DNA from: Planctomycetota bacterium
GTDB lineage: Bacteria > Planctomycetota > Planctomycetia > Pirellulales > Pirellulaceae
Direction of reading: 5' to 3'
Assembly: GCA_027622275.1 (NCBI GenBank)
Contig: JAQBZB010000022.1
Location: 1 to 53,676, forward strand
Length of the DNA stretch: 53,676 nucleotides
Shown here: positions 16,071 to 24,171 of the stretch, piece after piece
Layout: every line of letters starts with the position of its first letter
Numbering within the stretch: the first letter of the stretch is position 1
Position numbers and translations under genes: made by a program
The notes under the pieces: generated by a model
Databases searched by the model: none
What the model was told of the DNA's origin: nothing
What the model saw: the letters and a program-made list of their open reading frames with translations, nothing else

Positions 16071-17108
16071 ATGAAATACAACGCCATCGCGATGTTGCTG
16101 ATGACCTGTGGCGCGACGTTGGTCGTGAACGCGCAGGACGATCTTGCAAAACGCGCCAGCTGGACACAGCCTTCCGCCCGCGAGGTGAAGGAGCAGGTCA
16201 CTGCTTGGCTCAAGTTGCAAACCCTTGACGAAGCTACGCAAGAGGAGCTTGACGCACGCTGGGCGGATGATGTTTTGCCGGAGACCGGTGCCGCTCTGCT
16301 CGAACACGTTGCCCTCACGATCGCGTTTGTCGATTTGGAAGTGCGTCCGATCGTCGAGCTATGCCGCGGCGTTTCTCCGGGGCGTCTTACTCTTCCCGTG
16401 GAGGTGCTTATTGACGAAAGTCGCGAGCCGTTCGAACGAAACAACTTGCGGCTCTATTATGCCCAGTGGTTGGCGCAGCATTCCTTCTATGACGAAGCGC
16501 TCGAACAACTCGACGGACTGGCGCACGAAGAGGTCGTCGATCCAGCGTCGTTGTTGTTCTACCAAAGCGTCGTTTATCATCGCTTGTTGAATAAGGACAA
16601 CTGCCTCGTTTCGCTCAACTTGCTGCTGGAGAAGGAACACGACATTCCCCGGCGTTACCTGTCCGTCGCCAGGCTGATGGAAGCGGACATCAAACCGCTC
16701 GAGAAGGATTCTCTTGACGAAGTTTCGCGACTGATGGACGACATCCGGCGACGCTTGAATTTCGGGCGGGCGGGAACCCGGGTCCGCGACGAAGAAGAGG
16801 ACGTCATCGCGAAGCTCGATAAGATGATCGAGGAGCTTGAGAAGCAACGGCAGCAAGCACAGCAGGCCAACGGCAACGCCAATGGCACGCTCCAGCCAAG
16901 CAAGCCCGCCGACGATTCGAACGGCATGGGGGGCAAGGGGCCGGGCAACGTCGATCAGAAACGACTCAAGAACGAAGCAGGATGGGGCAACTTGCCGCCC
17001 AAGGAGCGGCAAGAGGCTTTGCAACAGATCAGCAAGGATTTGCCCGCGCATTTCCGTGACGTCATCGAAGAGTATTTCCGAAAACTGGCACGCGACGGTG
17101 GTAACTAA
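16071..17108 (+). CDS. Exported helical protein of unknown function
   Basis: A 345-residue protein with signal peptide MKYNAIAMLLMTCGATLVVNA ending before QDD. The body is mostly helical, possibly TPR-like (YYAQWLAQHSFYDEALEQLD, then LLFYQSVVYHRLLNKDNC), with a coiled coil around 250-275 (DKMIEELEKQRQQAQQ) and a C-terminal helical tail with KERQEALQQISKDLPAHFRD. AAAGGA precedes the ATG at 16071. It lies 55 bases after the EPKP-repeat gene, the longest gap in this operon, which also holds GTTCACTCCGCGAAC, a small palindrome. No enzyme motif is visible; the features suit a structural or assembly protein. Confidence 0.72.
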   Translation: MKYNAIAMLLMTCGATLVVNAQDDLAKRASWTQPSAREVKEQVTAWLKLQTLDEATQEELDARWADDVLPETGAALLEHVALTIAFVDLEVRPIVELCRGVSPGRLTLPVEVLIDESREPFERNNLRLYYAQWLAQHSFYDEALEQLDGLAHEEVVDPASLLFYQSVVYHRLLNKDNCLVSLNLLLEKEHDIPRRYLSVARLMEADIKPLEKDSLDEVSRLMDDIRRRLNFGRAGTRVRDEEEDVIAKLDKMIEELEKQRQQAQQANGNANGTLQPSKPADDSNGMGGKGPGNVDQKRLKNEAGWGNLPPKERQEALQQISKDLPAHFRDVIEEYFRKLARDGGN

Positions 17109-17112
17109 CACG

Positions 17113-18363
17113 ATGCTCTTAGCAACCTTGAACACACTGCTGCTGGCCGCATCGATCGGCGTCACGCCCGTTGACGTCAATCAGCTCGACGGCCAAACAA
17201 ATGGCGGGACACTCGTGTCGCTCGCACCGGACCAAGTCGTGGTGGAAACGGTGTCAGGGAAGCGGACGTTTTCGACCCGCGAGTTGTATTCGCTAACATT
17301 CCCGGACGCTTCCGTGAACGAGGACTTCGTGCCGCTCGAAGATCCGGTCTCCGTCCGGTTCGTCGATGGCTCGAAAGTGCAAGCCACCAGTTTTCTCGTC
17401 GAAGCGGGCCGGGCGACGGTGTTGCTCTCCGAGAACGAACCAATTCGGGCAGCCTCTCGTTCCATTCATGCCGTTCGATTCTTCAAGCCGATTGCTGAGC
17501 TATCGAAACAATGGGACGAGATTGAATCGGCTGGCGACATCGCGGGCGATGTACTAGTGATTCGCAAGACGCGGACGACGGAAGACGATAACGGTGTTGC
17601 ACACGAATCGATCGGGCTCGATTCTTTGGAAGGAGTTCTCTACGAGGTCACGGACGAACAGGTCGCCTTTGAGTTCGATGGGACTCGTGTTGACGTGCCA
17701 CGGCACAAAGTCGAAGGCGTGATCTACTTTCATCGTGCCGCGAACCGCTTGGCCGATCCGACGAGCCGAGTGTTGACGGTTGATGGTTCGGCGTGGAACT
17801 TCAAGTCGTGTGAACTCGATGGCGAAACGCTGCAAGGCGTCAGCGTCGGGGGCGTTCGCCTGAGCTTGCCCGTGGCAAGTATCACCAAGATCGATTTCTC
17901 CGTCGGCAATCTTGTCTTTCTGAGCGATTTGCAGCCCGATACCTTCGAATGGAAGTCAGACCTCGAAACCCCCAAGACACCGACGGTCGTTTCGACGTGG
18001 TATCGGCTGCGTCTCGACGAGGGCTTCTATGGAGGCCCTTTGTTGCTCGACGCACATTCTTATGAAAAGGGCCTCGCTCTACACAGCCGAACCAAGCTGA
18101 GCTATCGGTTGACGCGCGAGTTCACGCGTTTCGCGGCGATCGCGGGTATTGATGATCGCTATCGAGCTGACGGGAATGTGACGCTCACGATCAGTGGCGA
18201 CGGCAAGCAACTGCTGGCGGAGAATCTAGCGGGCTCGAAGCAGGTGAACATCGACCTCGACCTGCGCGGTGTTCGCCGCTTGGAGATCCTCGTCGATTAC
18301 GGTGAAGACAAGGTCGGCTACGGCGATTACCTGAATCTATGCAACGCGAGGCTGATGAAATGA
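17113..18363 (+). CDS. Exported NPCBM-domain protein
   Basis: A 416-residue protein that begins MLLATLNTLLLAASIG, a short signal-like segment, four bases after the preceding stop. Residues about 20-285 are beta-rich and contain repeated strand patterns (VSLAPDQVVVETVSGK, TFSTRELYSLTF and LEGVLYEVTDEQVAFEF), suggesting duplicated Sm-like or SH3-like barrels. The C-terminal 120 residues match the NPCBM/NEW2 carbohydrate-binding domain (LDAHSYEKGLALHSRTKLSY, later FAAIAGIDDRY and VDYGEDKVGYGDYLNLCNARL). This suggests binding to glycans in the envelope. Its stop codon overlaps the start of the HtrA-like gene as ATGA, showing translational coupling. Confidence 0.82.
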   Translation: MLLATLNTLLLAASIGVTPVDVNQLDGQTNGGTLVSLAPDQVVVETVSGKRTFSTRELYSLTFPDASVNEDFVPLEDPVSVRFVDGSKVQATSFLVEAGRATVLLSENEPIRAASRSIHAVRFFKPIAELSKQWDEIESAGDIAGDVLVIRKTRTTEDDNGVAHESIGLDSLEGVLYEVTDEQVAFEFDGTRVDVPRHKVEGVIYFHRAANRLADPTSRVLTVDGSAWNFKSCELDGETLQGVSVGGVRLSLPVASITKIDFSVGNLVFLSDLQPDTFEWKSDLETPKTPTVVSTWYRLRLDEGFYGGPLLLDAHSYEKGLALHSRTKLSYRLTREFTRFAAIAGIDDRYRADGNVTLTISGDGKQLLAENLAGSKQVNIDLDLRGVRRLEILVDYGEDKVGYGDYLNLCNARLMK

Positions 18364-20126
18364 GCAAGGTGGTTCGGACAATCGCGACAACTGCGTTGGT
18401 GATGCTGGCGTTTGCCGCAGCGGATGTCGCGCGTGGGCAAGTTGCCGATGCCGTCCGCCAAGCCGAGCAGCAGCGGATCGACGCCGTCGCGAAAGCGGTC
18501 AAGCCAGCGATCGCGATCTTTTCCGCGGACGGCAATGGTGGCGGGTCAGGAGTCGTCATCTCGCCGGATGGTTACGCGTTGACAAACTTTCACGTCGTGC
18601 AGCCGGTCGGCGATTATATGCAGTGCGGCATGGCGGACGGCCGCCTGTACGATGCCGTTCTCGTGAGCATTGATCCGACGGGTGATGTGGCGTTGATTAA
18701 GCTCTTTGGGCGCGACGATTTCCCGATTGCCGAGATGGCAAACAGCGACGACGTCCAGGCGGGCGACTGGTGCTTCGCCGTCGGAAACCCGTTCCTGCTT
18801 GCAACGAATTTCGAGCCGACGGTGACCTACGGAATTGTGTCGGGGGTGCATCGCTATCAGGAGCCGGCGGGAACGATCTTGGAGTACACCGATTGCATCC
18901 AAACGGATGCGGCCATCAATCCAGGAAATTCCGGCGGCCCCTTGTTCAACGCGGCCGGCCAGTTGATCGGAATCAACGGTCGCGGGTCGTTCGAGAAGCG
19001 GGGGCGCGTTAACGTGGGGTTGGGGTACGCAATTTCGATCAATCAGATTAAGCACTTCATGGGGTATCTTCACAGCGGCCGCATCGTCGACCATGCCACG
19101 CTCGGCGCGACGGTCGACGATGACGAAGAAGGACGCGTCGTCGTGTCGAATATCCTCGAGTCCTCCGATGCCTATCGCCGCGGCCTTCGTTACTCCGACG
19201 AAGTCGTGGCCTTCGCGGGACGAACCGTCGATTCACCAAATGCCTTCAAGAACGTGCTCGGAATCTACCCCAAGGGGTGGCGCGTGCCGCTAAGTTTCTT
19301 ACGAGACGGCACGCGGCACGACATCCATGTTCGGTTGACCGGCGTCCATGCGCGGGAAGAGTTGCTTGCCAAGACCCAGCAGGCTCCCGCCGAGGAAGCG
19401 CCGCCGAAACGTCGCCCTGACAAAGAGGATCAGCCGGATCAGCCCGATGACGAGCAGCCGCCCGCGAATCCGCATGGCGAACCCGCCAAGGTTCCGGACG
19501 AACTGAGGCAGTACATCCAACATCGTTCGGGCTTTGCGAACTATTACTTCAACGAGCTGAACCGGACGCGCGTCTGGAATGCGTTTCATGACACTGCCGG
19601 TGATTTCGCGGTACTCCGAGGCGACTGGATTCTGTCCAAGGGTGAAGAGTTCACGATCACGCTTGGTGATGAAACGTCCGCGATAAAGACCGCGACAACC
19701 ACGATTTCGCTGGATCGCGAGAAGGATCTTTCCGAGCAACTCGAGCCCCAAGGCAGCGGCGGAATGCTGGCGGCACTGCACGTGTGGCGCCGCATGCTCG
19801 TGGAGGGGCCAGCCGCGTTCGGCGATGTCGTCTACGTGGGAACGGCTCCGCTGGTCGGTCATGCCGGTCTGCACGACGTCTTGCTGGGAACCTACGACGT
19901 CGTGGAAGCGAACTTCTATTTTGATCCGGCCTCGGGCGAACTCCGGGCGGTCGAGATGGCTCCCGATCCAGACGCCGATCCGTGCGAGATCTTTCTTACC
20001 GATTATCGTGAAGTCGCGGGCACGAAGGTTCCTCATCGCATGATCGTTCGTCATGGCGACAACGTTTTTCTCGAACTCGAGATCGAGTCGATTCAGTTGT
20101 CCAAATCCGACAAGCCGGAGGCATAG
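18360..20126 (+). CDS. HtrA/DegP-like serine protease with PDZ domain, catalytically intact
   Basis: Exported trypsin-fold (S1C) protease. The signal peptide starts MSKVVRTIATTALVMLAFAA. The complete triad is visible: H78 in LTNFHVV, D109 in PTGDVALIKL and S191 in NPGNSGGPL. A PDZ domain spans about 247-330 (ILESSDAYRRGLRYSDEVVAFAG). A Pro/Glu-rich hinge (about 340-375) leads to an extra C-terminal domain of about 215 residues with no protease motif, possibly a LolA-like half barrel (NFYFDPASGELRAVEM). Family members degrade or refold damaged envelope proteins. The chosen ATG at 18360 overlaps the preceding stop; an in-frame ATG at 18339 is possible. Two catalytically dead paralogues follow at once, so this enzyme probably acts together with them. 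Confidence 0.9.
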   Translation: MSKVVRTIATTALVMLAFAAADVARGQVADAVRQAEQQRIDAVAKAVKPAIAIFSADGNGGGSGVVISPDGYALTNFHVVQPVGDYMQCGMADGRLYDAVLVSIDPTGDVALIKLFGRDDFPIAEMANSDDVQAGDWCFAVGNPFLLATNFEPTVTYGIVSGVHRYQEPAGTILEYTDCIQTDAAINPGNSGGPLFNAAGQLIGINGRGSFEKRGRVNVGLGYAISINQIKHFMGYLHSGRIVDHATLGATVDDDEEGRVVVSNILESSDAYRRGLRYSDEVVAFAGRTVDSPNAFKNVLGIYPKGWRVPLSFLRDGTRHDIHVRLTGVHAREELLAKTQQAPAEEAPPKRRPDKEDQPDQPDDEQPPANPHGEPAKVPDELRQYIQHRSGFANYYFNELNRTRVWNAFHDTAGDFAVLRGDWILSKGEEFTITLGDETSAIKTATTTISLDREKDLSEQLEPQGSGGMLAALHVWRRMLVEGPAAFGDVVYVGTAPLVGHAGLHDVLLGTYDVVEANFYFDPASGELRAVEMAPDPDADPCEIFLTDYREVAGTKVPHRMIVRHGDNVFLELEIESIQLSKSDKPEA

Positions 20127-20130
20127 CGTT

Positions 20131-21153
20131 ATGATCCGTCAGCGATGCCGCCTCCAACTTGTCGTTGTGCTGCTGTTTTGCCTCGGATTGCACGAGAACA
20201 CGTTGCAAGCCGCGCAGTCGTTTGCCGGCACGATCGACTCCGTGCAACCGAGGATGGTAAAGATTTACGGCGCGGGAGGCGTTCGCGGTCTTGAACCGTA
20301 TCAGAGCGGGTTCCTGATCTCGGCGGATGGACATGTTCTCACCGCGTGGAGCTACGTCCTCGATACGGAAACGATCACGATCGTACTCGATGATGGACGG
20401 CGCTTCGCGGCCGAACTGCTCGGTGCCGACCCGCGGATCGAGATTGCCGTGCTCAAGATCGACGCAGCCGAGCTGCCGTTTTTCGATCTGAACGAGGCCG
20501 TCGACTTGAACGCCGGTTCGAGAGTCCTTGCCTTCAGTAACGTATTTGCCGTGGCTGCCGGCAACGAATCGGTCAGCGTTCTGCACGGGAGCGTGGCTGC
20601 AAACACAAAGCTCTCCGCGCGGCGCGGGGCGTATGCCACGACCTACCACGGATTGGCATATGTCTTGGACGCCATGACCAACAACCCCGGCGCGGCAGGC
20701 GGTGCCTTGACAGATCGGCGCGGCCAGTTGGCGGGCCTGCTGGGCAAGGAGCTTCGCAACTCGCTCGACAACACGTGGCTGAACTACGCGATTCCGATTC
20801 CTGAAATCAGATCGTCGATCGACGAGATACTCGCCGGCAACTCGCGTCCGATCAGCTCCGAGCCGGACCGGCGACGGCCGATCGAGTCGGTCACCTTGGC
20901 GTCGCTGGGGATCGTGTTGGTTCCCAACGTCGTCGCCAAGACTCCGCCCTATGTCGATCGGGTACTCCCGGACACGCCCGCTGCCGAAGCGGGAATCCTG
21001 CCGGACGATCTCATCCTGTTTGTCAACGATCGCCTCGTCAACTCCTCGAAGATACTTCGGGACGAGCTGCTCTACATCGACCGCATTGACGAAGTGCGGC
21101 TGGTCGTTCAGCGGCAGCAGCAGTTGATCGAGGTCTCGTTATTCGCCGAGTAG
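20131..21153 (+). CDS. HtrA-like pseudoprotease with PDZ domain
   Basis: A 340-residue exported protein with the same trypsin-fold plus PDZ layout as its upstream neighbour, but without a working triad. At the histidine position stands S74 (LTAWSYV), at the aspartate position E104 (RIEIAVLKI) and at the serine position A189 (NPGAAGGAL). Surrounding fold motifs such as GFLISADGHVLT and the PDZ (about 260-335, LPDTPAAEAGILPDDLILFVND) are kept, so it is a conserved non-catalytic relative rather than a decayed gene. The signal peptide is LQLVVVLLFCLGL. The start at 20131 follows CCGGAGG and lies four bases after the protease stop. Likely roles are substrate presentation, inhibition or hetero-oligomer formation with the active protease. 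Confidence 0.85.
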   Translation: MIRQRCRLQLVVVLLFCLGLHENTLQAAQSFAGTIDSVQPRMVKIYGAGGVRGLEPYQSGFLISADGHVLTAWSYVLDTETITIVLDDGRRFAAELLGADPRIEIAVLKIDAAELPFFDLNEAVDLNAGSRVLAFSNVFAVAAGNESVSVLHGSVAANTKLSARRGAYATTYHGLAYVLDAMTNNPGAAGGALTDRRGQLAGLLGKELRNSLDNTWLNYAIPIPEIRSSIDEILAGNSRPISSEPDRRRPIESVTLASLGIVLVPNVVAKTPPYVDRVLPDTPAAEAGILPDDLILFVNDRLVNSSKILRDELLYIDRIDEVRLVVQRQQQLIEVSLFAE

Positions 21154-21162
21154 AACATTTCC

Positions 21163-23130
21163 ATGAAGCAACTCACCCACCACCTCACCGGTTCGTGCCT
21201 TGTCCTGATCGCGATGTTCACACACGTCGCGTTCCTGAATGCGGCGGCTGAAGACGACGACATTGCTGCGTTGGAAGAACAATCGATGACCGCGGCGGTT
21301 GCCAAGGTCGCTCCCACCGTGGTTCGAATTGAGACGGTGGGTGGTCTCGACGTCGTCGGCGAAGTATTGCTCGGCGACGGACCCACGACAGGGCTGGTTG
21401 TCGACGCCGAGGGCTACATCATCTCGAGCGCCTTCAACTTCCTGCGCCAGCCGAGTTCAATTCTGGTGACCTTGCCGAGCGGCAAGCGGACACCCGCCGA
21501 GATCGTCGCGCGCGATCACAGTAGAATGTTAGTGCTGCTGAAGGTGACGTCCGACGAACCGCTGCAAGTTCCCGAACCGGTGCCTGTCGAGCAGATGCAA
21601 GTCGGGCAATGGGCAATCGCCGTGGGCCGTGCCCTCGACGCGCAGCATCCGAACATGTCGGTTGGCATCGTCAGCGCGAAAGATCGCGTGTGGGGCAAGG
21701 CGATTCAATCCGATGCCAAGATCTCGCCAAGCAATTACGGCGGCCCGCTGGTTGATATTCAAGGGCGAGTTCTGGGAGTGCTTGTCCCCATGTCACCGAA
21801 CGAGCATAGCGAAGTGGCCGGTGCGGAATGGTACGACTCGGGGATCGGATTCGCGATTCCGCTGGCGGATATCAATCGTCGGCTGGAAACCATGAAGAAA
21901 GGCGAAGACGTGTTCCCCGGTTTGCTGGGAATCGCGTTGAAGGGAGGAAGCATCTATTCGTTGCCCGCCGATATCGCGGCGTGCCAAGTCAAATCTCCCG
22001 CTTACGAGGCGGGACTGCGGGCCGGTGACACGATCGTTGAAATCGACGGTCGGCTGATTCAACGGCAAGTACACCTCAAACATGCACTGGGTCCGCACTA
22101 CGCCGGCGATACGGTGCATGTCGTGGTGCGGCGCGGCGAGCAACGCGTTGAGTCGGACGTCACGCTGGTCGATCACTTGATCCCCTACGAGCACCCATTC
22201 CTCGGCGTCCTGCCTCGGCGCGACGGCGAAGGGTTCGTCGTGCGCCACGTCTTTCCCGGTAGCGGTGCGGCGAACGCGGGCATCCAAGTCGGGGACAAAA
22301 TCATCAAGGTCAATGAGACGGAGATCGCTGAGCCTGCTGCCTTACGGCAGGCACTCGTGAGCTTCGAACCGGAGCAAGCCGTCCAGGTGACCCTGACTCG
22401 CGCCGACGAAGAGGTCAGCGTCGAGGTAACGCTCGGTTCGCTCCCAACGACGATTCCTGACAGCTTGCCGCCGCCGCGGACGAGAGAGCCAAACGCGAAT
22501 GCCGCGGCAGTCGCGGACTTTATCGACATCAAAATCCCCGAGCAGCCCAACACTTGCCTGGCCTTGATACCGCCGACCTATCAGGCGGACGTTCCGCATG
22601 GCGTGGTCGTCTACTTGCGTCCGCCGGGCGAGTTTGACAAGGGCGAGTTGCTGGCGCGCTGGCGAGCGCTATGCGAAGCAAACGATTTGATCTTGCTGGC
22701 TCCGCAGCCGCTGGACGCGAGCCGCTGGACGCCGGTCGAGGTCGAGTTCGTTCAGAAGACACTGGAACAGGTCATCGCCAATTACCGTGTTGATAAGTCG
22801 CGAGTCGTTCTGTACGGACAAGAAGCGGGCGGCGCTTTAGCGTATCTCTTCGCCTTCCGCAACCGCGAACTCGCCCGCGCCATTGTCGCGGTCGATGCCG
22901 CCATGCCAGTCCGCCTGCGGGCACCAGACAACGATCCCGTCTACCCGCTTGCGATTCTCACGACCCAAGCTCCCAAGGCTCGTGTCGCCGCGCGAGTTGA
23001 ACAAGCGATCGAACAACTGCGCAACATGAAGTATCCAGTCACGGTCCTGCCGATGGATACCGCCCGCGCGTTGAACGACCAGGAGTTGGAACAAGTCGTC
23101 CGCTGGATCGATACGCTGGATCGGATCTAA
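21163..23130 (+). CDS. Pseudoprotease with two PDZ domains fused to a nucleophile-less alpha/beta-hydrolase domain
   Basis: A 655-residue exported protein with signal peptide SCLVLIAMFTHVAFLNA. The trypsin-like domain (about 35-215) keeps fold signatures but lost all three catalytic residues: F91 stands for histidine (GYIISSAFNF), M122 for aspartate (SRMLVLLKV) and Y192 for serine (SPSNYGGPL). Two PDZ domains follow (about 235-335 and 345-430). Residues about 450-655 look like an esterase-type alpha/beta hydrolase (HGVVVYLRPPG, RVVLYGQEAGGALAYLF), but the nucleophile elbow G-x-S-x-G reads G-Q-E-A-G with E554. So a dead protease is joined to a probably dead hydrolase, apparently built for binding. 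It begins nine bases after the previous gene and ends at the GTAG hairpin. Confidence 0.85.
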   Translation: MKQLTHHLTGSCLVLIAMFTHVAFLNAAAEDDDIAALEEQSMTAAVAKVAPTVVRIETVGGLDVVGEVLLGDGPTTGLVVDAEGYIISSAFNFLRQPSSILVTLPSGKRTPAEIVARDHSRMLVLLKVTSDEPLQVPEPVPVEQMQVGQWAIAVGRALDAQHPNMSVGIVSAKDRVWGKAIQSDAKISPSNYGGPLVDIQGRVLGVLVPMSPNEHSEVAGAEWYDSGIGFAIPLADINRRLETMKKGEDVFPGLLGIALKGGSIYSLPADIAACQVKSPAYEAGLRAGDTIVEIDGRLIQRQVHLKHALGPHYAGDTVHVVVRRGEQRVESDVTLVDHLIPYEHPFLGVLPRRDGEGFVVRHVFPGSGAANAGIQVGDKIIKVNETEIAEPAALRQALVSFEPEQAVQVTLTRADEEVSVEVTLGSLPTTIPDSLPPPRTREPNANAAAVADFIDIKIPEQPNTCLALIPPTYQADVPHGVVVYLRPPGEFDKGELLARWRALCEANDLILLAPQPLDASRWTPVEVEFVQKTLEQVIANYRVDKSRVVLYGQEAGGALAYLFAFRNRELARAIVAVDAAMPVRLRAPDNDPVYPLAILTTQAPKARVAARVEQAIEQLRNMKYPVTVLPMDTARALNDQELEQVVRWIDTLDRI

Positions 23131-23182
23131 GTAGGGTGGGCTGTGCCCACCATCCGGAATTGGTGGGCACAGCCCACCCTAC
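23131..23182. repeat. Perfect 22-bp hairpin between convergent genes, REP-like and probable bidirectional terminator
   Basis: Arms 23131-23152 and 23161-23182 are exactly complementary, start GTAGGGTGGGC and end GCCCACCCTAC, with an eight-base loop. The element starts on the base after the TAA of the operon's last gene, and its right end supplies the TAG stop codon (23179-23181, minus strand) of the convergent methyltransferase gene. The very stable stem should block or end transcription from both sides. GTAG/CTAC ends and arm length match the palindrome at 830-885 although the arm sequence differs. Confidence 0.8.
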
Positions 23183-24171
23183 GATTTGCGGCAAACGGCG
23201 TACAGACTCGCTTGCGAGTCTTCTCGTGCAATCTGCGTCTGACGATTGTCACCAATTGCCTCGTGGACGAGGGCAGCAACTGCCGCTTCGTTGCGATACA
23301 TCAGGTACCAATTCCCAATCCATTCCATGTAAGCCCGGCTGGGGTTCGACGGTGCGAAGTTGAAGACCATCAATTCGCCGTCCGTGGCCAGATGGCTCCA
23401 GAAGTATTGCAACATCGCCACCGCGTCGGCATCCGTCAGATAATCGAACAGTCCGGTGCAGACAATGAAGTCCGGCTGTTCAAGGAGCGAGCCCGTTCGC
23501 TCCAGACGAGGCAAGCGGAATAGATTCTCTCGCTGCGATCGAACTTGATCGCCACGAAGCACCGGAGTCAGCCGGCGCTCGGCATGGACGAGCGCCTCCG
23601 GGTCGAGGTCCAGCAACGTGACGGTAAGCCTCCCTCGTTCGTCGCCCGATAGTTCGCCACAAGCCACTTCAACGTCGATCGCGGGGCCGGCTCCAACACT
23701 GCAAATATGAACCTTCTCGCGTGTTGATGCGCGAACTAACTGAACGATCCGATCCGCGACCAGTTGTGTCCGGCAGCGGATGGCGTTAGCCGCGGCTTGC
23801 TCTTGGAAGAAGTGATCGAACGCCCGGCCCAACGGATCAGAGCAGAGCGTTCGATGAACGATCTTTTCGAGCATCTCGAAATCGCCCGCATAGCCGCGGG
23901 GCTTCTGTCGGGCATGCTGCTGCAGCCAGCCAACGGAAAGAACCTCCCCGGCCACCTTCCACAAGACGCCCGATGGATTTCGATTTGCCTCGCCCCAACA
24001 ATTCGTCGATGCCAGATCGTCGAGGCACGAGTTCATGATCTGCGAGACTTCGAGGTCGCTCCGTTCCAGGTTCGACCACGAGTTCGTGGTCACTTCCGCG
24101 AACCGCAAGTCCTCGACCAACTTCTCGCCGACGCGCCGCGCGTGTTCGCGTAATTCATTCAATGCGTTCAT
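23179..24171 (-). CDS. Class I SAM-dependent methyltransferase
   Basis: A 330-residue soluble enzyme. The Rossmann-fold SAM site is seen in HICSVGAGPAIDVEVA (motif I) and TVTLLDLDPEAL (acidic loop), followed by DFIVCTGLFDYL. The N-terminal helical part contains KPRGYAGDFEMLE; I recall a similar RGYAGD motif from methyltransferases related to 3-hydroxypalmitate methyl ester synthesis (PhcB type), but I hold that link weakly. The start is the ATG at 24171, which overlaps the TGA of the upstream phosphodiesterase gene as ATGA, so the two are one translational unit. The stop codon lies inside the 23131-23182 hairpin. The substrate cannot be read from the sequence. Confidence 0.82.
   Translation of the reverse strand: MNALNELREHARRVGEKLVEDLRFAEVTTNSWSNLERSDLEVSQIMNSCLDDLASTNCWGEANRNPSGVLWKVAGEVLSVGWLQQHARQKPRGYAGDFEMLEKIVHRTLCSDPLGRAFDHFFQEQAAANAIRCRTQLVADRIVQLVRASTREKVHICSVGAGPAIDVEVACGELSGDERGRLTVTLLDLDPEALVHAERRLTPVLRGDQVRSQRENLFRLPRLERTGSLLEQPDFIVCTGLFDYLTDADAVAMLQYFWSHLATDGELMVFNFAPSNPSRAYMEWIGNWYLMYRNEAAVAALVHEAIGDNRQTQIAREDSQASLYAVCRKS

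Noticed and set aside
20131-23130. Treating the two HtrA paralogues as decaying pseudogenes
   Set aside because: Frames are intact, signal peptides and PDZ domains are preserved and spacing is operon-like; selective loss of catalytic residues alone suggests function.
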